Below are positions 1 to 5,624 of a stretch of 5,624 nucleotides of DNA, piece by piece. Below the pieces are notes generated by a model. The model ran no database searches and had not been told where the DNA came from. It worked only from the letters and a program-made list of their open reading frames with translations. Origin of the DNA: Thiotrichaceae bacterium (GTDB lineage Bacteria > Pseudomonadota > Gammaproteobacteria > Thiotrichales > Thiotrichaceae); NCBI GenBank assembly GCA_015494435.1, contig WGBH01000414.1, forward strand, positions 1 through 5,624. The letters are read 5' to 3'. The position numbers and the translations under genes were made by a program. Numbering within the stretch: the stretch's first letter is position 1; each line of letters opens with the position of its first letter.

Positions 1-1309
1 ATTTTTCCGTATCCAACCACACTAGTGACTGTTTCTGTGAAAAAGCTAACTGTAACCAACTATACGTATGACGTCCCGCTGCAATTTCCCACCTTTTGTT
101 GGCAGTTGATGGAGCAGCTTGTAATTTAGAATTATAAAAGGTTTTAGAAATAAACTTGACAATTTGAGGATTAGAACGATATTGAATTGGCAAGAGTATG
201 GATCTTTGCGGATATTTTTTAATTAAGATTTCAAAAGCGGAATAAATTACCTCATCAAAGCCTTTTACAGTAATTATCGGTCCTAACTGCTTGTGATCTC
301 CAACCAACACAAATTTTTTACCAAAAATCAGTCCCATTAACGTTAAAGGAATAGAAGCCATCGAGGCTTCATCAATAATCACATAGTCAAATTTAGGAAG
401 TCCTACTTCGTCCATTCTCTCTACAAATAGACCTAAACGGCTCAATGTTGCACCTAAAACCTTACTTTCATATAAAGCAGAATATATTTCCGCCACATAA
501 TCTTCAGCACCCTTATGGACAGTAATTTGCCTTATTGTAGGTAACACTCTTGCTACCGAACCAATCCGCTTAATCTCATCTAATGGAAGAATTCGCTTCT
601 CTAAAATCTTTTCTAATGCGTTATCCACCGCAATATTAGTATGTGCCGTTATTAACGCTCTTTGATCCCGTTTCACTAATTCAGACACCAATGCGGCAAT
701 GGTTCGCGTCTTTCCAGTACCAGGCGGTCCATGAATCAGTAAGAAATTTCCAGCTTCCAAGTTCAACGCCGCATTAACAGCTTTGCGTTGCGCAGTGTTA
801 AGATCAGAACTACTATAATCAGTTTCACTAATAATAAGATTTCCTAGTGCCACTTTTTTGAAAATTGCATTAATTATTAACTGCAACTCTTCTGGTGGCT
901 CTCTTAAATAGGTATCCACAATAAATTTCTGATTTTTCAAAAGAAAGAGCTCATCTGCCCGCCGAACTTCGATATGTGTTGCATTTTCCAGTTTACTGGA
1001 AAGTTCTTCAATACTAATCAATGCATTCCGATTTTCATCTAAATTAAGTAGTGTACCAAACACATTTCCCGGTGAAAGAAGTACGGCATCACCCGGTTCT
1101 AATTCACCTCGATGCGGTGAAAGAAGTGCCACTCGCAAAAAATACACATCAATAGCGCGTTTAGCTGATGATCCACCGATGTCTAATGGTTGATGTTTTA
1201 TCTGCAGTTTTCTTGCTTGAATAGGTTCAATTTTCTCTATTGACTTCTGAGTTTTCACTAACTCTTTATACACAATGCTAAACGTGTCCTTTATAGTTGC
1301 ATTTCTCAT
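1..1309 (-). CDS. Upf1-like superfamily 1 DNA/RNA helicase, N-terminal 436 codons (C-terminus off the window)
   Basis: This is an ATP-dependent helicase expected to unwind or translocate on DNA or RNA in the cytoplasm. Seen in the translation: an N-terminal stalk/OB-like region (about 55-115, with LEPGD at 70-74), a Q-motif segment LNTAQRKAV (170-178), Walker A GPPGTGKT (194-201), motif Ia/Ib region ITAHTNIAVDNAL (220-232), Walker B VIIDEAS (310-316), motif III GDHKQLGP (337-344) and the motif IV segment QYRSNP (376-381). QLGP and DEAS are typical of the Upf1/IGHMBP2/Dna2 branch of SF1. Motifs V and VI (GFQG..E and the ALTRAK-like arginine finger) should follow but lie beyond position 1, so activity cannot be fully judged. 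The ATG at 1309 is chosen because it is the only in-frame ATG after an upstream in-frame TAA (1358-1360), and GAGGG sits 5 bases before it. The family is secure; whether it is a DNA or RNA helicase, and which cellular role it has, is open. No R3H or zinc domain precedes the motor. Confidence 0.93.
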   Translation of the reverse strand, partial: MRNATIKDTFSIVYKELVKTQKSIEKIEPIQARKLQIKHQPLDIGGSSAKRAIDVYFLRVALLSPHRGELEPGDAVLLSPGNVFGTLLNLDENRNALISIEELSSKLENATHIEVRRADELFLLKNQKFIVDTYLREPPEELQLIINAIFKKVALGNLIISETDYSSSDLNTAQRKAVNAALNLEAGNFLLIHGPPGTGKTRTIAALVSELVKRDQRALITAHTNIAVDNALEKILEKRILPLDEIKRIGSVARVLPTIRQITVHKGAEDYVAEIYSALYESKVLGATLSRLGLFVERMDEVGLPKFDYVIIDEASMASIPLTLMGLIFGKKFVLVGDHKQLGPIITVKGFDEVIYSAFEILIKKYPQRSILLPIQYRSNPQIVKFISKTFYNSKLQAAPSTANKRWEIAAGRHTYSWLQLAFSQKQSLVWLDTEK

Positions 1310-1314
1310 TTTTT

Positions 1315-1319
1315 CCCTC
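1315..1319 (-). promoter_or_regulatory. Shine-Dalgarno-like GAGGG for the helicase
   Basis: GAGGG on the minus strand ends 5 bases before the ATG at 1309. It resembles part of the archaeal/bacterial Shine-Dalgarno core (GGAGG) at a workable spacing, and it supports this start. It is short, so moderate confidence only. Confidence 0.45.
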
Positions 1320-1382
1320 TCAACTAATGCTGAACAATTTGTCTCATAATCGCTAATTTACATAAATTTCTTCTCGGCTGAA

Positions 1383-1404
1383 CTTATAAATATTTATTTT
1401 TCCC
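1383..1404 (-). promoter_or_regulatory. Putative archaeal BRE/TATA promoter of the helicase gene
   Basis: Read on the minus strand, a purine-rich GGGAAAAAT (BRE-like) runs directly into AAATATTTATAAG, a good match to archaeal TATA boxes. Its centre near 1388 predicts a transcript start around 1362, giving a leader of about 50 bases that contains the GAGGG ribosome site. The element faces away from the DUF4239 promoter in the same intergenic region. In AT-rich DNA such matches arise by chance, so this rests on position plus the BRE-like purines. Confidence 0.5.
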
Positions 1405-1448
1405 AACTGCTAACGTCTCTGATGCATTTTCTGAGAGCAACTTACTCG

Positions 1449-1467
1449 CCGAAGTGCAAGCCTTCGG
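1449..1467. repeat. Perfect 6-bp inverted repeat between two divergent promoters
   Basis: CCGAAG at 1449-1454 is the exact reverse complement of CTTCGG at 1462-1467, with a 7-base loop. It is one of the few GC-rich spots in an AT-rich spacer. It lies about 45 bases upstream of the left-facing TATA box and about 36 bases upstream of the right-facing one. It could be a regulator-binding site serving both genes. It is outside both predicted transcripts, so an RNA hairpin role is unlikely. No function is shown. Confidence 0.4.
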
Positions 1468-1493
1468 AATAGCGTAGTTTTAAAAAATAAAAA

Positions 1494-1510
1494 CGAAAAA
1501 TGCTTATATG
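1494..1510 (+). promoter_or_regulatory. Putative archaeal BRE/TATA promoter of the DUF4239 gene
   Basis: CGAAAAA (BRE-like, purine-rich) is followed by TGCTTATATG, a TATA-box match centred near 1507. A start of transcription about 25 bases downstream would fall near 1532, so the ATG at 1546 would have a leader of only about 14 bases, while the ATG at 1597 would have about 65. The pairing of element and gene is inference from spacing. Confidence 0.5.
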
Positions 1511-1545
1511 ATACCAATGGCTTCCTTTTATCCAGTCTGAGTGAT

Positions 1546-2427
1546 ATGGAATTTTACTATGTTCAAAACTGCAAAATAATAGTACGTGAAGTTAAAATGG
1601 ACATTAAAAGGAAATTTATAGTTTCAGAATTTGTTGAAGGACTTTTTTTTCTGATTTTAAGTGCTATAGTTGGCTTTTTGGTTCATGTGATTTTGCCCGC
1701 CGCCACCTTAGCAGAATTGGCAGAAATACGACGTTCAGATGTAGTTGGGGCTTCGGGAACCTTATTTTCCTTAGTGACCGCCTTTGTCCTTATGCACGTC
1801 TGGAATGACTATAGTAATTGCAGCAGAGCTATTGCAGAAGAAGCTGAAGCGCTGTTATCCCTATGGAATTACACCGATTTTCTTAATAGTCCACAAATTA
1901 GTGCAGTTATGCAAACCAGTTTAGTAGAGTACATTAAAAGCATTATCACTACAGAACTCAGTGCACTGGCTGCTAAACGTCCCATCGAATTTTCATCAGC
2001 CACCTTTGTAAACATTCTGAAAGTCCTTGATCGAATTGCGTTTGATGATCAAAGAGATCCAGTTGCCTTTAAAGCACTGATTGAAGCCTTTCAAATGTTA
2101 AATCATGCTCGAACTGACCGCATTACCATTGCTACAAGTGGAATACCGTGGTTTTTACGAATCTTCTATTTAACCACAGCCTTTGTTCTTTGGCTATATT
2201 ATTTGATTCAAGGATTTAATAGCACCCTTCTTTATTATATTATCCTCATTACCATCACAATAATCATTATTCTGGCTTATCTGCTGATCACTGATCTGGA
2301 CAATCCGTTTGCGGGTTTGCTTCAAGTTCCGTTAGATAATTATTATAAGTGTATGGATTTTATCAGCGGCGTTGAGCATGAAAAAACTGTGCCTACCATT
2401 TCACAAGAACTACATAGGAAAAATTAG
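1546..2427 (+). CDS. DUF4239-type (bestrophin-like) integral membrane protein
   Basis: A membrane protein of unknown function resembling the DUF4239 family, which is related at fold level to bestrophin anion channels. Visible features: hydrophobic segments at about 33-53, 67-85, 202-221 and 228-248; a long helical, charged loop between the second and third (88-199) with the EEAEALLSL stretch (98-106) expected after TM2; ARTDR (188-192) before TM3; and a closing TDLDNPFAGLLQV signature (249-261), where LDxPFxG is the family's most recognisable C-terminal motif. About 290 residues is close to the family's normal size. Two starts compete. M1 at 1546 has GTGAT directly abutting it, too close for a ribosome site, but suits a short-leader transcript. 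M18 at 1597 has GTGA 7 bases upstream, and the protein from there begins MDIKRKF just before TM1. It is divergent from the helicase and convergent with the large gene, so it is probably a single-gene transcript. Any transport activity is inference. Confidence 0.8.
   Translation: MEFYYVQNCKIIVREVKMDIKRKFIVSEFVEGLFFLILSAIVGFLVHVILPAATLAELAEIRRSDVVGASGTLFSLVTAFVLMHVWNDYSNCSRAIAEEAEALLSLWNYTDFLNSPQISAVMQTSLVEYIKSIITTELSALAAKRPIEFSSATFVNILKVLDRIAFDDQRDPVAFKALIEAFQMLNHARTDRITIATSGIPWFLRIFYLTTAFVLWLYYLIQGFNSTLLYYIILITITIIIILAYLLITDLDNPFAGLLQVPLDNYYKCMDFISGVEHEKTVPTISQELHRKN
1586..1589 (+). promoter_or_regulatory. GTGA ribosome-site candidate that would select the internal ATG at 1597
   Basis: GTGA, part of the archaeal GGTGA-type Shine-Dalgarno sequence, lies 7 bases before the ATG of codon 18. 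It would give a 276-residue DUF4239 protein. The match is only four bases, so it marks an alternative rather than settling the start. Confidence 0.3.
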
Positions 2428-2482
2428 CGTTATCAGCATTGGAATTGGATTTTTATTAAAAAAGGGATATTTACTATTCTCA

Positions 2483-2521
2483 TTTTTTTAATTAAGTGTT
2501 TTGATTTTTCTTGCATTTTTT
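2483..2521 (+). terminator. T-tract termination zone for the DUF4239 gene
   Basis: Beginning 56 bases after the stop codon, runs of seven T (2483-2489), five T (2505-2509) and six T (2516-2521) follow each other on the plus strand without a stable GC hairpin. Archaeal RNA polymerase terminates at such oligo-T runs, so this fits intrinsic termination between convergent genes. It is assigned from composition and position. Confidence 0.5.
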
Positions 2522-2551
2522 ATAAATAAAGCTTTAAATTCATGGTGAATG

Positions 2552-2560
2552 CAAAAAATG
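2552..2560 (-). terminator. T-tract terminator candidate for the large minus-strand gene
   Basis: The minus strand reads CATTTTTTG here, about 46 bases beyond the TAA of the large gene. It is a single six-T run with no convincing hairpin; further minus-strand T-runs are absent nearer the stop. A weak call based on location. Confidence 0.3.
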
Positions 2561-2605
2561 GGCGTATGATTTTTTTAGAAGGATTTACAGTGTTTAATCA
2601 CGTTT

Positions 2606-5600
2606 TTATGGTATAAATGCATCAATTTTTTCTTTTGGCCAGTATTTTGGGAAAATTTCTCTCTTCAGCTTTTTTTGATCTTTTTTTGTCAAAGAAAGGT
2701 AAAGACGTGTAAGTAATGGAATATTTTCTTGGTGATGCTTAGATTTCAAAAGATATTCAAAAAATGTTAATTTAAGGTGTTTAGGGCAAAAATGCCACTC
2801 ATCAAAGAGACGGTTTTCATCGATTTGACACTTTGTTAATAATATTTCATAATACGTGATAAGGGGAAGTGGTCGTGCATAAAATGCAAGATAATATGCG
2901 TTGTTTTCAAGCGCTAATAGCCAAATATCATAGCCGCTTAACGTTTCCTCAGGATAGCGGTATATATAACCATTTAATAGTCTTGAAAGATATTCTTTTA
3001 TTACATCTTTCGTGAGACCTGAACACACGCCGTAACTTTGTAAGGTTTGGAGTTGATAAACTCGAATCGGTCGGGTGTTTGCGCCTTGGAGAATGTCACA
3101 TAATGTTCTAACACCAATCGTTTGGTTGAGGGCATGGACAGTTTTTATTGTATGAATGAAGAAGGGATGGTAGAGGTTACCGCCGTTAACTGAAATTTTT
3201 ACTTTTTTAAGTGATTGAAGGATATTTTTACTCTTTTCAATTGGTGAAACATTGAATGACTGGAGGGTAGAAACAATAGTAGTGAGAGTTTCGACAAGAG
3301 GCTGGAAATGTGAGAAAATCGCTGCAATTTGTTCTTCAATTGTTTCCGTGTGTGGGAATTTAGCGGGTAACGGTGGTAGTTTTTTCAAGGTGGTATTAAT
3401 CGTGGCTTCATAGTTTTTAATTTTATTCATCCACTCAGTCAAATCGCCAATCGTTCTTTTCAAGGTATTATATTGTTCTAAAAAATCAGAAAGACTGAAG
3501 TAGAGCGTTTTTTTCTCGATATTTTTAATATCTTGCTCTATTTTACGGAGGTCTTTCCTTAATGATGCAAAATAACTTCGTATACGACGTTTAAATGCGG
3601 TTTTGAAAAATATTCGATAAAAGACAGTATAAAGTTGCTGAAAGGCTGAGATGATTTTGGATTCATCCGTAAACGGCAAATATTTTTGTTCAATCATAGA
3701 AAATGTGCTTTCAAGTTGTTCAATAAAGGATTGAAGCCACGGTAAGAATGCTTGTTTATGATCAATAACATTTTTTACTTGATTGTAGAGAGATTGAAGT
3801 TTTTTGCCATATTTTGTGAGAAATTCAATCCATGATGTCTTAAAATAGTGATGTATGTCATTGAATGAAGTCAATCCCATTTGTTTGGCTTGTTTGATGA
3901 AAATAAAAAGAGTAAGAAGTAATTTTAGGTGCATGGTGATGTTTGTGGGTGCCGGACTGGACGTGTCTGATTCCTTTACCGCACGATAATCTGCCAAAAT
4001 TTTTCTCAATATGAATTCAAAATAAGAACGTATAACGACTTGTTGGTTGTTTTCTTCATTCTTAGGATACAACTTAAAAAATGGCTCATACACTTGCTGT
4101 AAATTTTCTATTTCTTCGCTCAATGAAGAATACATCTGAAAATTTTGCTTAAAGATCTCCATGTTCAAAAGTTGCAAATAATCAAATTGCTTAACACTCC
4201 TTTTGATCTTGCGTGTCAAATACTGCTTACGTTTTGTCTTTGTAGAAGTTATGAAGGAGAAAAGATCTACATAACTTTCTCTCTGATTGCACGCTAAAAG
4301 AGGTAATATGATTGATATCATCGATTCTGGGTGTTTATTGGCGAATATTTCGGTAAATAGGCATTTTTTCTGGGATTTAATCTTTTTTTTAGTTTTACGG
4401 CGACGTTTCCTCTTACTACAAGCTGAAGAAACCATCCATTGATAAAAATGCCATAAATCGTGCAACCAAAGCAATTTAAGGGCGAACTTCATTCCATGCT
4501 CGGTGTTTTCAAAATGTATCTCGTGAATATTGGCTGAATTCAGCAGATTAATTAGTAAACCCTCTATGAACTCAAAGTACTTTTTAAGTAGCTGATAAGC
4601 GTACTGACCTTTTAACGTTAAAAGATAAGAAAGAAGCCATTCAAATATGTCTGTAAAAGTCGCAATTGTACTAACTGTAACAGCTAAATTTTTCTGCTTC
4701 TTTTTCATAAAGAAAGAATATGAATCTGATAAGGCATCAGCTAAAGTCTCCATATTTGTACTTATTGTTTCCTCATATTGACTTCGTAACTCGCCAGATT
4801 CATGGAGAAAATCTGCTGAATCGACAAAAAGAAGTTCATTTAAAGCCAAGTCAAAAAGACGAGTGTCAATGTGTTTGTTATGAACGAAGGATTGCGTAAC
4901 ATTATCAGTATATAGTTTTATTAGTGCTTCTAGTGTAGATTTCAGACCATTAGGATAATTCTTGAAATGCGTTTGATGAATCACGGCTGTCAGTTTTTCT
5001 AGCAATTGTATATCCCCGAACTCCTCCAAAATGACTTGAACCAATTGTAATATTACGGTTTTTGGAATTCCAACTTGAAACGCAACCTGACTCGGGTTAT
5101 AAAACATAACTGTATCTTGATTTTCCGCTATTGTGATAAGTGAATACGTCTTCTCCATATTCATGCCATTGTCGACTATAGATACAGTAGAATTGCCCTT
5201 AACAGGTAGACTTCGCTTGAGATCTTCTGTTGTGGCCGGACCACAAATTGGGCATGCATATTCGTCAGCTGGACTTGACACACGTCTTTCTTCCGTTACT
5301 TGGAAAGGAAGCTCATAATTTTTCATGGTATCAAATGTAATTTGAATATATCGGTCATTACTTGCCCTTATTTCAAGAAAATTTCTCAAACCAGAATCTG
5401 TGGTATCATAGGAAATAGTGGCCTTTTTTGGTGCTAACCAATGAATACCAAAAAAATCTTTTATTTGCTGGAGGAAATTCCGTCTGTCTTTCAATGTTAC
5501 TTCGTCCTCCTCATTTAATTGAAAGTTCACTTTAAAAGAAAACGTTAATGGAGAAAGATGAGGGAAATTGAGCCGTTGAAATTCCCTTAAAAACCAAATG

Positions 5601-5624
5601 AACACATACACGGTGTTATGGTAC
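2606..5624 (-). CDS. Very large uncharacterised protein with C-terminal RQC-like winged helix; 5' end open at window edge
   Basis: At least 1001 codons ending in TAA at 2606-2608. The first possible start inside the window is GTG at 5611, but the four codons upstream of it contain no stop, it has no ribosome site, and the first in-frame ATG is only at codon 96; the true start probably lies beyond the window. Numbering here counts from that GTG. Seen in order: a beta-rich N-terminal part (about 20-110), an isolated CPICG (120-124), a long mostly helical region (about 180-540) interrupted by a Lys/Arg patch (400-416), a Ser/Pro/Thr-rich linker (546-557), more helices with a coiled-coil-like Lys/Glu/Ile stretch (about 690-760), and an RQC-like domain (about 816-902) followed by a Cys/His-containing helical tail (C928, C942, H945). 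No signal peptide, membrane segment, Walker motif or nuclease motif is apparent. The RQC similarity and basic patch suggest nucleic-acid binding; the rest belongs to no family I recognise. It is not in an operon with its visible neighbours. Confidence 0.88.
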   Translation of the reverse strand, partial: YHNTVYVFIWFLREFQRLNFPHLSPLTFSFKVNFQLNEEDEVTLKDRRNFLQQIKDFFGIHWLAPKKATISYDTTDSGLRNFLEIRASNDRYIQITFDTMKNYELPFQVTEERRVSSPADEYACPICGPATTEDLKRSLPVKGNSTVSIVDNGMNMEKTYSLITIAENQDTVMFYNPSQVAFQVGIPKTVILQLVQVILEEFGDIQLLEKLTAVIHQTHFKNYPNGLKSTLEALIKLYTDNVTQSFVHNKHIDTRLFDLALNELLFVDSADFLHESGELRSQYEETISTNMETLADALSDSYSFFMKKKQKNLAVTVSTIATFTDIFEWLLSYLLTLKGQYAYQLLKKYFEFIEGLLINLLNSANIHEIHFENTEHGMKFALKLLWLHDLWHFYQWMVSSACSKRKRRRKTKKKIKSQKKCLFTEIFANKHPESMISIILPLLACNQRESYVDLFSFITSTKTKRKQYLTRKIKRSVKQFDYLQLLNMEIFKQNFQMYSSLSEEIENLQQVYEPFFKLYPKNEENNQQVVIRSYFEFILRKILADYRAVKESDTSSPAPTNITMHLKLLLTLFIFIKQAKQMGLTSFNDIHHYFKTSWIEFLTKYGKKLQSLYNQVKNVIDHKQAFLPWLQSFIEQLESTFSMIEQKYLPFTDESKIISAFQQLYTVFYRIFFKTAFKRRIRSYFASLRKDLRKIEQDIKNIEKKTLYFSLSDFLEQYNTLKRTIGDLTEWMNKIKNYEATINTTLKKLPPLPAKFPHTETIEEQIAAIFSHFQPLVETLTTIVSTLQSFNVSPIEKSKNILQSLKKVKISVNGGNLYHPFFIHTIKTVHALNQTIGVRTLCDILQGANTRPIRVYQLQTLQSYGVCSGLTKDVIKEYLSRLLNGYIYRYPEETLSGYDIWLLALENNAYYLAFYARPLPLITYYEILLTKCQIDENRLFDEWHFCPKHLKLTFFEYLLKSKHHQENIPLLTRLYLSLTKKDQKKLKREIFPKYWPKEKIDAFIP
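2906..3166 (-). other. RQC-like winged-helix domain within the large protein (residues about 816-902)
   Basis: The order of residues follows the RecQ C-terminal (RQC) winged helix. A helix IHTIKTVHALNQTIGVRTL aligns with the RecQ pattern of a helix ending in FGxxxLidVLrG; CDILQGANTRPI (838-849) matches the VLRGSxxxxI turn; LQSYGVCSGLTKDVIKEYL (857-875) matches LSxYGxxxxLSxxexrxxi; LLNGYIYR (878-885) matches the LixxGyl strand leading into the wing; and YPEE (886-889) occupies the place where RecQ proteins have a wing turn. In RecQ and WRN/BLM helicases this domain grips duplex DNA at the fork. Here no DEAH-type motor precedes it. The match is by motif memory, not by a computed alignment. Confidence 0.65.
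4361..4420 (-). other. Lys/Arg-rich patch flanked by cysteines in the large protein (residues 398-417)
   Basis: Between C398 and C417 lie eleven lysines and four arginines in 18 positions, including KRKRRRK and KTKKKIK. The patch sits in an otherwise helical region and could bind nucleic acid or form an exposed loop. Its coding strand contains a run of eight A that reads as A AAA AAG in frame. Confidence 0.6.
5239..5256 (-). other. Solitary CPxCG zinc-knuckle-like motif in the large protein (residues 119-124)
   Basis: ACPICG has the form of one half of a zinc ribbon or rubredoxin knuckle. No second Cys/His pair occurs within the following 90 residues, so a complete local zinc finger cannot be built. 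The partner could be distant (C942 with H945 is one candidate), upstream of the window, or lost. Confidence 0.5.

Noticed and set aside
1329..1383. GCTGAAC repeated at 1329-1335 and 1377-1383
   Set aside because: Two 7-base copies in a 236-base spacer, with no symmetry and no further copies; too short to call a regulatory repeat.
2511..2560. CATTTTTT (2514-2521) and AAAAAATG (2553-2560) as an inverted repeat or bidirectional terminator hairpin
   Set aside because: The arms are A/T homopolymer runs 31 bases apart; pairing would be weak and expected by chance in such AT-rich DNA. The T-runs alone explain termination.
4380..4400. Frameshift or sequencing error at the A8 run splitting the large gene
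   Set aside because: The frame stays open for hundreds of codons on both sides with similar protein composition, so the present reading is the simplest one.
5133..5318. 61-codon ORF on the plus strand
   Set aside because: It lies wholly antisense inside the large minus-strand gene, has no promoter or ribosome site, and its translation shows no recognisable motif; it is a shadow frame.
1..5624. CRISPR array, tRNA/rRNA gene, insertion sequence or attachment site
   Set aside because: No regularly spaced repeats, no tRNA-like cloverleaf segments, no transposase coding sequence and no terminal inverted repeats were seen on either strand.

Overview
The window is AT-rich and suggests an archaeon. 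Two divergent start regions each carry a purine-rich BRE followed by a TATA box at archaeal spacing, the convergent gene ends are served by T-tracts rather than strong GC hairpins, and the helicase is of the Upf1-like SF1 type common in archaea. Large lysine-rich proteins of unknown family, as seen here, are frequent in Asgard-type genomes, but nothing in the window fixes the lineage; that placement is a guess.

Layout. Positions 1-1309 (minus strand) hold the N-terminal 436 codons of an Upf1/IGHMBP2-like superfamily 1 helicase whose C-terminal part lies beyond the window. Positions 1310-1545 form a 236-base divergent intergenic region with a BRE/TATA promoter facing each way and a perfect 6-bp hairpin between them. 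Positions 1546-2427 (plus strand) encode a four-pass membrane protein of the DUF4239 (bestrophin-like) type. Positions 2428-2605 are a convergent intergenic region with T-tracts on both strands. From 2606 to the right edge (minus strand) lies one very large ORF of at least 1001 codons, still open at the edge, with no recognisable function over most of its length.

The most informative point is that the C-terminal part of the large protein (about residues 816-902) reads like an RQC domain, the winged helix found after the motor of RecQ-family helicases. No helicase motor is visible in this protein. It also has a solitary CPxCG knuckle near its N-terminus, a dense Lys/Arg patch at residues 400-416, and a Ser/Pro/Thr linker near residue 550. 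Together these suggest a large nucleic-acid-binding protein, probably modular.

The genes do not form an operon: the DUF4239 gene is divergent from the helicase and convergent with the large gene. A shared nucleic-acid role for the helicase and the RQC protein is possible, but neighbourhood alone does not establish it.
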